From contig NZ_JANFYN010000059.1 of assembly GCF_024460475.1 (NCBI RefSeq), forward strand, positions 1-11,702: a DNA stretch of 11,702 nt, in the 5' to 3' direction. Positions 1 through 6,098 of this stretch are shown here, piece by piece. Numbering within the stretch: position 1 is the stretch's first letter; the number at the start of each line of letters is the position of its first letter. Both the position numbers and the translations under genes were made by a program. This stretch comes from Holdemanella sp. MSK.7.32. GTDB taxonomy: Bacteria; Bacillota_I; Bacilli_A; Erysipelotrichales; Erysipelotrichaceae. The notes under the pieces are model-generated. The model had not been told where the DNA came from and searched no databases. It saw only the letters and a program-made list of their open reading frames with translations.

Positions 1-2
1 AC

Positions 3-53
3 AAGGATGACGGAAGCATTAAAATGGTTGAAAAAATGGACCCAGACAACTAA
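3..53 (+). CDS. C-terminal end of an unidentified gene, cut by the window edge
   Basis: An open frame enters from the left edge and ends at TAA 51-53. It reads KDDGSIKMVEKMDPDN, a plausible soluble, charged protein tail. A second frame is also open to TAA 55-57 but has a less protein-like composition. Nothing identifies the product. The mobile element begins about 20 bp beyond the stop, so this host gene appears intact at its 3' end. The frame choice is a judgement from composition only. Confidence 0.4.
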   Translation, partial: KDDGSIKMVEKMDPDN

Positions 54-74
54 ATAAAATGGTACCCATAAGGA

Positions 75-93
75 GGACAACAACGTGACAGTT
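75..93 (+). repeat. left terminal inverted repeat of the IS element
   Basis: Reading inward, the left end has GGACAA, five unmatched bases, then TGACAGTT. The right end, reading inward on the - strand, has the same two blocks at the same spacing (14 of 19 positions identical). The AAGGAGG at 70-76 overlaps the outer edge of this repeat. Confidence 0.65.
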
Positions 94-106
94 GTGATAC
101 TCACTT
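92..106 (+). repeat. left subterminal repeat (GTGAYRCTC motif)
   Basis: TTGTGATACTCACTT here matches TTGTGACACTCATTT at 3938-3952 in direct orientation (13 of 15). The core GTGAYRCTC occurs once here (94-102) and twice near the right end. It is a candidate transposase-binding site inside the element. Confidence 0.45.
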
Positions 107-139
107 GTGGGTATTTTTTTTCGTTGTTTCAAAATGTAT

Positions 140-2035
140 ATGTCGAATAATAAGAGATTTTCAAAGGAAGAAATAGATGCATTGTCTAAATCACCTTATG
201 TAAAAAACATTCGAGAAGACAGGCTTACATTCACCTATGAGTTTCGGTGCATAGTATATGATAGGTGGATTGTAAATCCCGGCTTATCTGAACTTAGAAA
301 AATATTGGAGTCATTTGGATTTAGTCGTTCTTTACTAGGTAGTACATTTAGTAAAAAGATGCATTATAGATTTATTGGTAATGGAAGACCATCCGGAGGG
401 AAAAATAAAATTTTTAAGGTTAATGCACAAAATATAGACAAGTACGATGACTCATTTTTAATTGATTCAGATGTTTTTATTAAATCTAGAAGAGGTGTTC
501 GATTTACTTCTGAATTTATTGATCAAGTCTATAAAGAATATCCTGAAATTTCCATCGAATCTCAGCTGGAATCTTATGGCTTGGATCCTAAAAGAGTTGG
601 TTATCAAAGAATCTACAAGTTAAAAAATCTTCTTGAAGACATAAATCCACATAATGAAAAATTTGATTCAGATATTATAAATAAGTATATCCTTCATCCA
701 TATGTTAAAAGGTGTACATCTAAACAATTTGTTCTTAATAATAGTTTTTATAATGAAGCCTATAAATTCAAAGAACTTCCTATTGATGAGGTTCTTGGCA
801 TATTTGAAATCAATGGATCTGATCTACCTATTAGTGTGCGTAACAGAATACAAAATGAATTGAACAAATGGAATATTGAATCTTTGAGTGTCTTAGATGA
901 GATTGATTCGGATTTCAAACTTCGCGTTCAATATAATAAGATGCGAGCTTTAGAGAAACTGTCTTTAATGTATTTCAACAGATTGCGAAACAATCTTCCA
1001 CATTATACCTTCGAACAGAAGAAAGTGTTGTGTAAATGGATCAAGGAGCTTCCTCATGACCGATACGATTATTCTGTTCAATCGATTCTTAAAAAGATTG
1101 GATTATCCAGGTCATCCTATTATTCGATTCTTTCAAATGACAACTATGGCATGAAGGACAAACAGGATGAGATTGATTTTCAACATATAAAGACAGTTAT
1201 GGATTATAAAGGATTCAAGAAAGGTTCACGTACCATTTATATGATGCTTCCTGGAATGTGTGGTGTTCATTTTGGAAGAGCCAAGATTCTTAGACTGATG
1301 AAAAAGTATGGCTGTGTATGTACTGTGCGCAAGGAACGTCCTGAATTGAAAACGAATAGAGAGAATTTGAAGAATAATCGAAAACCAAACTTATTAAAAA
1401 GAAGATTCCGTCTGGCAAGACCTAATGAGATACTGCTTACGGATGTGAGTTATTTAAAATACAGTACAAATAAAACAGAATACTTTTCATGTATAAAGGA
1501 TGCAGTCACAGGCAGAATCGTGAATCATGTCACTTCATCCGCTAATGATTTGAGTTTGGCTACAGATACAATAGCTTGCCTTGATTCCACTGAAAACACT
1601 CTTTTCCACTCGGATCAGGGGATACTTTATTTTAGCGATGTATTCCAAAATAAACTAAAAGAACTTGGCTATGAACAATCTATGTCACGTCGAGGCAACT
1701 GCTGGGACAATTCCAGTCAGGAATCCTACTTTGGACATATGAAGGATGAGTGTGACTTCTCTAAATGCTCCACTCCTGAAGATGTGAGGAAAACAGTCGA
1801 TGAATATGTATACTACTACAATTATGAACGCCCTCAATGGTCACGTAATAAAATGACTCCTGTAGACTATGAAAAATATCTTTATTCAATGTCGGATGGT
1901 GAATATTCAGAATATATGGAAATCGAACAGGAAAAATATGATAAGATGATGGAAAAAGCAGGAATAAAGGCATTAAAACGAGCAGTTGAGCTCGGTGCCT
2001 TTACACAGGAGAAATTGGAATTATGGCTCAAGTAA
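140..2035 (+). CDS. IS3-type DDE transposase with three N-terminal HTH modules
   Basis: DNA transposase of the IS3/retroviral-integrase superfamily, 631 aa from ATG 140. The integrase core has the full triad: D435 (LLTDVSY), D492 (FHSDQG) and E528 (NSSQESYFG), with 35 residues between the last two. An IS3 OrfB-type HTH (KKIGLSRSSYY, about 316-326) precedes it. The first ~245 residues hold three degenerate copies of the HTH seen in clostridial IS3 OrfA proteins (PYVK..., aromatic-T-x-EF, GF/GL-D, LG, R): about 8-80, 118-164 and 185-244. This is therefore an OrfA-OrfB fusion with a triplicated DNA-binding part, about twice the usual OrfB length. ATG 140 is chosen because MSNNKRFSKEEI matches how such OrfA proteins begin. 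Alternatives are ATG 134 and GTG 107. None has a Shine-Dalgarno at normal spacing; the nearest, AAGGAGG at 70-76, is too far away. The 3' end overlaps the next ORF by 13 bp. Confidence 0.85.
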   Translation: MSNNKRFSKEEIDALSKSPYVKNIREDRLTFTYEFRCIVYDRWIVNPGLSELRKILESFGFSRSLLGSTFSKKMHYRFIGNGRPSGGKNKIFKVNAQNIDKYDDSFLIDSDVFIKSRRGVRFTSEFIDQVYKEYPEISIESQLESYGLDPKRVGYQRIYKLKNLLEDINPHNEKFDSDIINKYILHPYVKRCTSKQFVLNNSFYNEAYKFKELPIDEVLGIFEINGSDLPISVRNRIQNELNKWNIESLSVLDEIDSDFKLRVQYNKMRALEKLSLMYFNRLRNNLPHYTFEQKKVLCKWIKELPHDRYDYSVQSILKKIGLSRSSYYSILSNDNYGMKDKQDEIDFQHIKTVMDYKGFKKGSRTIYMMLPGMCGVHFGRAKILRLMKKYGCVCTVRKERPELKTNRENLKNNRKPNLLKRRFRLARPNEILLTDVSYLKYSTNKTEYFSCIKDAVTGRIVNHVTSSANDLSLATDTIACLDSTENTLFHSDQGILYFSDVFQNKLKELGYEQSMSRRGNCWDNSSQESYFGHMKDECDFSKCSTPEDVRKTVDEYVYYYNYERPQWSRNKMTPVDYEKYLYSMSDGEYSEYMEIEQEKYDKMMEKAGIKALKRAVELGAFTQEKLELWLK

Positions 2036-2502
2036 AAAAGAAAAAGAAGAAACAGACAGAAGCACAAAGATTAGCACATCGTGATGCGGTCATTGCACAT
2101 GCAGACAATAAATTCGTTGCAGAACTTACAGAAAAGATGGACGCATTCATTTATACAAAGGATTTTTATATTGCCCTTTATAAACAATTAGAAAAAGGAA
2201 TGACAGCTATCGAAGCCTATGAATCATTGGGATTCGACACCAAAACACTTGGAAAAGACTGTGCGCAGTCTGCAGCCAAACGAGCAAGACAAAAGGCTAG
2301 AAATGGCGAGTTTGAACCAAAAGCAGATAACTTTGATGGAAGTGTTCCAATTGAAGAAATGCCTGAAATGAGTCTTGAAGAAAAAGTAGCGTATCAGGAA
2401 GCTCGTATCAGATATTTGGAAGATTACGTAGAATTTCAAAAAAAATGCCATCCATATTGGAGGAGATATACTCATCGTACAACGTCAAGAAGTAAAAGAT
2501 GA
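2023..2502 (+). CDS. IS3 OrfA-like HTH/leucine-zipper protein
   Basis: 159-aa protein, the DNA-binding half of the second transposase. It has a very basic start (K-rich, residues 4-11). An HTH of the same type as in the upstream transposase lies at about 43-92 (YTKDF, then GFDTKTLG). An acidic linker follows, then a heptad-like helix (about 117-139, MSLEEKVAYQEARIRYLEDY) resembling the IS3 OrfA leucine zipper used for multimerisation. ATG 2023 has AGGAG at 2007-2011 and overlaps the upstream stop by 13 bp, suggesting translational coupling. The last 18 residues after the A8 run (2438-2445) are Arg-rich and unlike the family; they look like out-of-frame sequence beyond a recoding point. The integrase half continues in the +1 frame. 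Confidence 0.75.
   Translation: MAQVKKKKKKQTEAQRLAHRDAVIAHADNKFVAELTEKMDAFIYTKDFYIALYKQLEKGMTAIEAYESLGFDTKTLGKDCAQSAAKRARQKARNGEFEPKADNFDGSVPIEEMPEMSLEEKVAYQEARIRYLEDYVEFQKKCHPYWRRYTHRTTSRSKR
2438..2445 (+). promoter_or_regulatory. candidate slippage site (run of eight A) joining OrfA to OrfB
   Basis: TTTCAAAAAAAATGCC contains eight consecutive A at the junction of the 159-aa ORF and the 437-aa ORF. The downstream integrase lies in the +1 frame, and that frame is open from 2432. One A fewer in the mRNA would read through as a single ~600-aa protein. A -1 ribosomal shift, the usual IS3 mechanism, would instead hit a stop after 18 codons. Transcriptional slippage at A runs is known for other IS elements; its use here is inference. 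Confidence 0.5.
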
Positions 2503-2512
2503 TAAATTCTAC

Positions 2513-3826
2513 ATGGCATATGACTATATAAAAAGAGGAAAAGCAGAACAGAATGGATACACGAACACAAAGGTTTTCAAGATGTTCGGTATCAGCAGTA
2601 CAGGATATTATAACTATGTTGCACGAAAAGAAGACAGAAACGGAAAGCTAGCAGCTCAAAGAAAAGATGAAAGCTACGTGATTCGCTGTTTTAAACGTAT
2701 CATTAGAAGATTGGGGTTTGTCCCTGGTAAAAGAACATTCCGTCGCCATATGTTTAGAAGATTCAACTATAAGATCAGTATATCCAGGACGTCAAAAATC
2801 ATGAAAAAGATGCAGATTACGGCACAGCTTCCTAAAAAAGATGCCTATAAAGGCCAGGCTACACATCACCATGAATGTATGGCCAAGCCAAATCTGGTCA
2901 ACCGCAATTTTAAACTAGGGATAAGACAAGTTATTCTTACTGATATTACTTATATTCATTATGGTTACTATCGCACACCTGCCTATATGTGTGCTTTTAA
3001 AGATGCCTATACAACAGAGATACTTGGACACGCTGTATCAAGTAAAATGGATGTGGCTCTTATTCAGGAAGCATTCAACAATATGATGGATGATCATAAA
3101 AGTGAATTTCCAAAAGATATGGAAGTATACTGTCACAGTGATCAGGGCTCTCAGTACCTTTCAACTACATTCAAACAATTATTAAATGAAAATGACTTTA
3201 TCCAGTCCATGTCAAGAAGAGGTAACAGCCAGGACAATGCACCCATGGAATCTTTTTTTGGACGCATGAAAACTGAAATAATCGACATTATCGCAAGATG
3301 TAAAAATCTGGATACTGTAAAACAATTGATCAACGGATATATAAATATGCACAATAATGAACGTTATCAGGAAAACCTTGCAGCCCTTTCTCCAAGTGAA
3401 TTCTATACATACAAAGTAACAGGACAATATCCATTGGACAATTACTATGGAATAGAAGCTACAGAACTGATGTCGCTTGAACAAATTATTGAAGCAAAAC
3501 TAGAGATGCAGGAAAAGAAAAAAGAATTGAAAAGAGAACGTCAAAAAATCAATGAACAACAGTCTCGATTATTTACAGACCCGCTTGAAATCATAAAACG
3601 CGACAAAAAGAAAATGAAATCCGAAAAGAAGAAATGGGACAAACAGCTTCAACTTGTGGAAAATCAATTAGCGAAGATAAAAGATGTACTTCGAAAAATC
3701 GATGACGCTTTGCGCTTCTACTACAATGAAGCAACCGATGAAATCAAGGAACAATTGAAAGATCCATTGAACTGGAAGAATCATACACAACTTGATTATT
3801 ATAAAGACATTGACGCATTATACTAA
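2513..3826 (+). CDS. IS3 OrfB-type DDE transposase with coiled-coil tail
   Basis: Catalytic half of the second transposase, 437 aa from ATG 2513. An N-terminal HTH (KMFGISSTGYY, about 23-33) is followed by the integrase core with D144 (LTDITYI), D210 (HSDQGSQY) and E246 (NAPMESFFG), again DD(35)E. The SMSRRGN segment before the Glu is shared with the first transposase, though overall the two differ clearly. OrfB proteins normally end shortly after the NERYQ...SPSEF segment (about 282-297). This one continues for ~140 residues with a Lys/Glu-rich probable coiled coil (about 320-400). ATG 2513 has no Shine-Dalgarno; the only strong one (GGAGGAG, 2459-2465) is 47 bp upstream with no standard in-frame start near it. 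Production as a fusion with the 159-aa OrfA is therefore more likely, with the frame entered at the A8 run. Confidence 0.85.
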   Translation: MAYDYIKRGKAEQNGYTNTKVFKMFGISSTGYYNYVARKEDRNGKLAAQRKDESYVIRCFKRIIRRLGFVPGKRTFRRHMFRRFNYKISISRTSKIMKKMQITAQLPKKDAYKGQATHHHECMAKPNLVNRNFKLGIRQVILTDITYIHYGYYRTPAYMCAFKDAYTTEILGHAVSSKMDVALIQEAFNNMMDDHKSEFPKDMEVYCHSDQGSQYLSTTFKQLLNENDFIQSMSRRGNSQDNAPMESFFGRMKTEIIDIIARCKNLDTVKQLINGYINMHNNERYQENLAALSPSEFYTYKVTGQYPLDNYYGIEATELMSLEQIIEAKLEMQEKKKELKRERQKINEQQSRLFTDPLEIIKRDKKKMKSEKKKWDKQLQLVENQLAKIKDVLRKIDDALRFYYNEATDEIKEQLKDPLNWKNHTQLDYYKDIDALY

Positions 3827-3855
3827 AATCTAAAAAAATCATAAATCTCAGATTG

Positions 3856-3879
3856 AAAAAAGTCCAAAAATCAGGACTT
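3856..3879 (-). terminator. intrinsic terminator near the right end of the element, facing inward
   Basis: Read on the - strand, AAGTCC, an 8-nt loop and GGACTT form a 6-bp stem followed by a run of six T (the A run at 3856-3861). It would stop transcription entering the element from the greA side before it becomes antisense to the transposase genes. On the + strand the same hairpin follows the last transposase ORF but has only a poor T tract. Confidence 0.5.
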
Positions 3880-3924
3880 CCTTTCGTCGCGCAAACAACA
3901 TATAAATTACAAGCATAAAAAAAC

Positions 3925-3952
3925 GAGCATCACTATTTTGTGACACTCATTT
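3925..3952. repeat. right subterminal repeats (paired GTGAYRCTC motifs)
   Basis: GAGCATCAC (3925-3933) and GTGACACTC (3940-3948) form an imperfect inverted pair. The second copy is a direct repeat of the left subterminal motif at 94-102. Together with the terminal repeats they are candidate transposase-binding sites, arranged asymmetrically at the two ends. Confidence 0.4.
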
Positions 3953-3958
3953 AACAAG

Positions 3959-3977
3959 AACTGTCAGATATTTGTCC
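3959..3977 (-). repeat. right terminal inverted repeat of the IS element
   Basis: Reading inward on the - strand: GGACAA, five bases, TGACAGTT, matching the left end block for block. The 3-5 bp beyond do not match those flanking the left repeat. Confidence 0.65.
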
Positions 3978-4104
3978 TTGACTTTCGAACCAGTTTAAAA
4001 TGTTGTCTGAGCCCAATATCAGCTATAAACCGTTTTGGGGTATATGCCGCCCCTTAAATTCTTGGAGAGCAAATTCACATAACCCCATCCAAATTTATTG
4101 CGCC
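3978..4104. other. non-coding stretch between the IS element and the greA terminator
   Basis: No credible ORF is seen. A small hairpin GGGG-N9-CCCC lies at 4037-4053 without a T run. The sequence is somewhat more GC-rich than its surroundings and could be a remnant of other mobile DNA, but nothing recognisable supports that. Confidence 0.4.
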
Positions 4105-4147
4105 AAAAAAAGAGAAGAGTTCGTTTCATAAATATCACCCTTCTCTT
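4105..4147 (-). terminator. intrinsic terminator of greA
   Basis: Downstream of the greA stop on the - strand, AAGAGAAG (4140-4147 side) pairs perfectly with CTTCTCTT (4110-4117 side) across a 22-nt loop, followed immediately by a T run (the A run at 4105-4111). The stem is 8 bp. It ends greA transcription before the mobile element. Confidence 0.85.
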
Positions 4148-4170
4148 ATACGTAATTTTTTGATGTTTTT

Positions 4171-4659
4171 CTATTTAATTTCAAGAATTTTTACATCATA
4201 TGGTTCTTCAACACGTCTTACAGTACATACATCTCCAACTTTGTGGTCCATGATGACTTCTGCAAGTGGTGTTGTGTTTGAAAGCTTACCATTGAATGGA
4301 TCCGCTTCAATTGTACCCACGATATTGAATGTTACTTCTTGGTTGTCTGATAAATCTAAGATTTTAACAGTAGATCCCAATTTTACAACATTCTTTGTCT
4401 TTTTATCTTCCGCATTATCGGCTTCACTAATGATTTCAGCATTTTTGATCATTGCCTCTAATTCACGAATACGACCTTCGACTTGAGCCTGGTGTTCTCT
4501 GGCTGCATCGTAGTCGGCGTTTTCAGACAAGTCACCTTGTGCACGAGCTTCCTGCAACTCAACGATAACTTCCTGACGAACTTTATGAACTAGGTTTTCA
4601 TGTTCATTGACTAAATCATTATAACCTTCTTGGGTAACGTAAAATTTTTCATTTGCCAT
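4171..4659 (-). CDS. greA: transcription elongation factor GreA
   Basis: GreA binds the secondary channel of RNA polymerase and stimulates cleavage of backtracked RNA so that elongation can resume. The 162-aa length is typical. Residues 1-78 form the coiled-coil hairpin with the acidic tip GDLSENADYDAA; D43 and E46 correspond to the catalytic acidic residues at the tip. Residues from about 85 form the FKBP-like domain ending SNTTPLAEV...VGDVCTV. ATG 4659 is preceded by AAGGAG at normal spacing. A promoter lies in the 66-bp gap after mltG, so greA can be expressed separately from the upstream cluster, although read-through from mltG is possible because no terminator is seen between them. A terminator follows at 4105-4147. 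Confidence 0.97.
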   Translation of the reverse strand: MANEKFYVTQEGYNDLVNEHENLVHKVRQEVIVELQEARAQGDLSENADYDAAREHQAQVEGRIRELEAMIKNAEIISEADNAEDKKTKNVVKLGSTVKILDLSDNQEVTFNIVGTIEADPFNGKLSNTTPLAEVIMDHKVGDVCTVRRVEEPYDVKILEIK

Positions 4660-4690
4660 GTGGTATCACTCCTTGTATTTAGCACAAAAA

Positions 4691-4719
4691 ATTATAACAT
4701 AATCCTTAAATTATGCAAA
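4691..4719 (-). promoter_or_regulatory. greA promoter
   Basis: On the - strand, TTTGCA (4714-4719), a 17-bp spacer, then an extended -10, TGTTATAAT, whose TATAAT is at 4691-4696. It sits in the mltG-greA gap, about 32 bp upstream of the greA start codon. The consensus -10 with the upstream TG makes this a strong sigma-A candidate. Confidence 0.7.
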
Positions 4720-4725
4720 ACATTG

Positions 4726-5817
4726 TTACAGATTTAATCCTAATTCTTCGCAAATCTGTAAATGTTCTTCATATGTTTTTGAATATTGGACTTCCCCATT
4801 TTTCTTATGATGGATATCTGCTGCAAAAAATAAGTATCCATCTTCTCTATTAGGATTAAGTACTGCTTGAATTGCCTCTTCTCCCGGATTTAGAATCGGT
4901 CCAACTGGTAAGCCTTCATGTAAGTACGTATTGTATGGCGAATCAATTTCTGGATTGGTTTCACAATCTTTTGGATCATTGAAATCATCATATAATGCAT
5001 AACAAACCGTTACACTCGATTGTAGTTTCATACCTTGATCTAAACGATTGTAGAAAACACCGGCAATTTTAGCCATATCACCAGGTTCACTTGCTTCAAA
5101 TTGAACGACACTTGCCAAGCTAATGATTTGATGGATGGATAAGTCACTTTTATCAAATGCCTTTTTATTCTCTTTATACATCACATCAAAACGATCTAAC
5201 ATTACACGTGTAATATCATCAAGAGAGTCATCTTTTTCCAAGAAATATGTGTCAGGAAATAAATAACCTTCTAATTTCACTTTATAGTTGGAATTATTTA
5301 AATCATCTACATTTAAGAAGGAATAATCCTTTGCGAGCGTTTGAATATAAGAAATATCATTCCATTGATTTAAAATTTCTTCTGAAGAATACTTTCCATC
5401 ATATAAATTTGATATTTCAGCCGCAATCTCTTTGGCCCATTTGCCTTCCGGTATTTTTAAGACAAGAGCATCTTTCTTAAGTTTTGTACTATCTTGAATG
5501 GTAGACAAAATATCTTTTATGCTCATGCCATTATCCAATTCAAAAGTACCTGCCACAAAATTTGTGTTGTGAGTTGCCTTGGCATAAAGCTTGGCAACAC
5601 TCGCATTTGAGATCAGATTCTCTTTTTTCAAATTCTCTAAAACTGAATCAATTGACTCATTGTTTTCAATGGTAAACACTACTTCCTTATCCCCGTTGCC
5701 CGTACTTGATAATCCTGTCTTTACGACAAAAATCGAACCAAGACCGGCGATAATTAAAATGAATACAACGACTAATAGGACAACTCTTACAGAATTGACT
5801 TTTCGCCTAGTCGGCAT
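4726..5817 (-). CDS. mltG: endolytic peptidoglycan transglycosylase MltG (YceG-like)
   Basis: MltG is a membrane-anchored lytic transglycosylase that cuts nascent glycan strands and releases them from the synthesis machinery. The 363-aa protein has a basic cytoplasmic N-terminus, one membrane segment (about 12-33), a LysM-like region (about 45-110) and the YceG catalytic domain. In ATG-5817 numbering the motif LASVVQFEA carries the conserved catalytic-type Glu at E241, with EGYLFPDTY at 183-191 and a conserved SPYNTY...GLPVGPI segment near 293-308. The frame extends to a TTG at 5835, but ATG 5817 has GAGG nine bases upstream (5827-5830) while the TTG has no ribosome binding site, so 5817 is preferred. 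It overlaps the DUF1292 gene by 11 bp. The neighbours ireB and ruvX are its usual partners in Bacillota. Confidence 0.94.
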   Translation of the reverse strand: MPTRRKVNSVRVVLLVVVFILIIAGLGSIFVVKTGLSSTGNGDKEVVFTIENNESIDSVLENLKKENLISNASVAKLYAKATHNTNFVAGTFELDNGMSIKDILSTIQDSTKLKKDALVLKIPEGKWAKEIAAEISNLYDGKYSSEEILNQWNDISYIQTLAKDYSFLNVDDLNNSNYKVKLEGYLFPDTYFLEKDDSLDDITRVMLDRFDVMYKENKKAFDKSDLSIHQIISLASVVQFEASEPGDMAKIAGVFYNRLDQGMKLQSSVTVCYALYDDFNDPKDCETNPEIDSPYNTYLHEGLPVGPILNPGEEAIQAVLNPNREDGYLFFAADIHHKKNGEVQYSKTYEEHLQICEELGLNL

Positions 5818-6064
5818 TTTCCTCGTCCTCAACAAACGTGTTGATTACTTCTTCTACCATTTCCCATTCGGCATCGCTTTCAATAGGAATCAACTGACCT
5901 TTGTCGTCATAGCGAGATGCGAATACTTCGCCCTCATCATTGTCTGGATCTTGGAAAACCACATATTGGCATCCCGTTTCATCACTGTCAAAAGTGAATA
6001 AGATGGTCATCTTTTTTTCATTTCCATCTTCATCATATACATATAAACTATTTGAATCTAACAT
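5807..6064 (-). CDS. DUF1292 family protein (YrzB-like)
   Basis: Small acidic protein of 85 aa and unknown biochemical role, regularly found between ruvX and mltG in Bacillota. The N-terminal half reads as a short beta-rich fold (SLYVYDEDGNEKKM, ILFTF, YVVFQDPD, EVFASRYDD), followed by an acidic helix (EWEMVEEVINTFVEDEE). ATG 6064 is chosen because AAAGGA lies 11 bases upstream (6076-6081) and family members start just before this Leu-Tyr-Val region. The longer frame to 6163 only reads back through the ruvX end. The 3' end overlaps mltG by 11 bp, suggesting coupled translation. Identification rests on length, context and acidic composition rather than a catalytic motif. Confidence 0.85.
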   Translation of the reverse strand: MLDSNSLYVYDEDGNEKKMTILFTFDSDETGCQYVVFQDPDNDEGEVFASRYDDKGQLIPIESDAEWEMVEEVINTFVEDEENAD

Positions 6065-6075
6065 AAATATACTTT

Positions 6076-6081
6076 TCCTTT
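6076..6081 (-). promoter_or_regulatory. ribosome binding site deciding the DUF1292 start
   Basis: AAAGGA on the - strand, 11 bases before ATG 6064. It supports the short start over the in-frame ATG at 6163, which lies inside ruvX. Confidence 0.6.
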
Positions 6082-6098
6082 CAAAAATAAAGGAGGAT

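Larger units (their letters stand above)
75..3977 (+). mobile_element. IS3-like insertion element encoding two DDE transposases
   Basis: The element is defined by imperfect inverted repeats at 75-93 and 3959-3977 that enclose three + strand ORFs, all IS3-type. If only the perfect 8-bp core TGACAGTT/AACTGTCA is used, the element spans 86-3966 and begins 5'-TG and ends CA-3', as is usual for the IS3 family. At ~3.9 kb it is much longer than a typical IS3 element (about 1.2-1.6 kb), because it carries two complete transposase systems rather than one. The 3-5 bp flanking either candidate boundary do not match, so no target-site duplication is visible. The element lies between the unidentified upstream gene and the greA terminator, convergent with greA. 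All ORFs are open and all catalytic residues are present, so it looks recently functional. Confidence 0.8.

Noticed and set aside
2034..2040. A-AAA-AAG slippery heptamer near the start of the 159-aa ORF
   Set aside because: It is codon-aligned for a -1 shift, but the -1 frame runs only about 16 codons before a TGA and joins no useful product. It is more simply explained by the Lys-rich N-terminus.
4037..4053. GGGG-N9-CCCC hairpin as a terminator for the transposase genes
   Set aside because: The stem is only 4 bp and there is no proper T run on either strand; it lies outside the element.
5818..5835. TTG start at 5835 for mltG
   Set aside because: It has no ribosome binding site; ATG 5817 has GAGG at nine bases.
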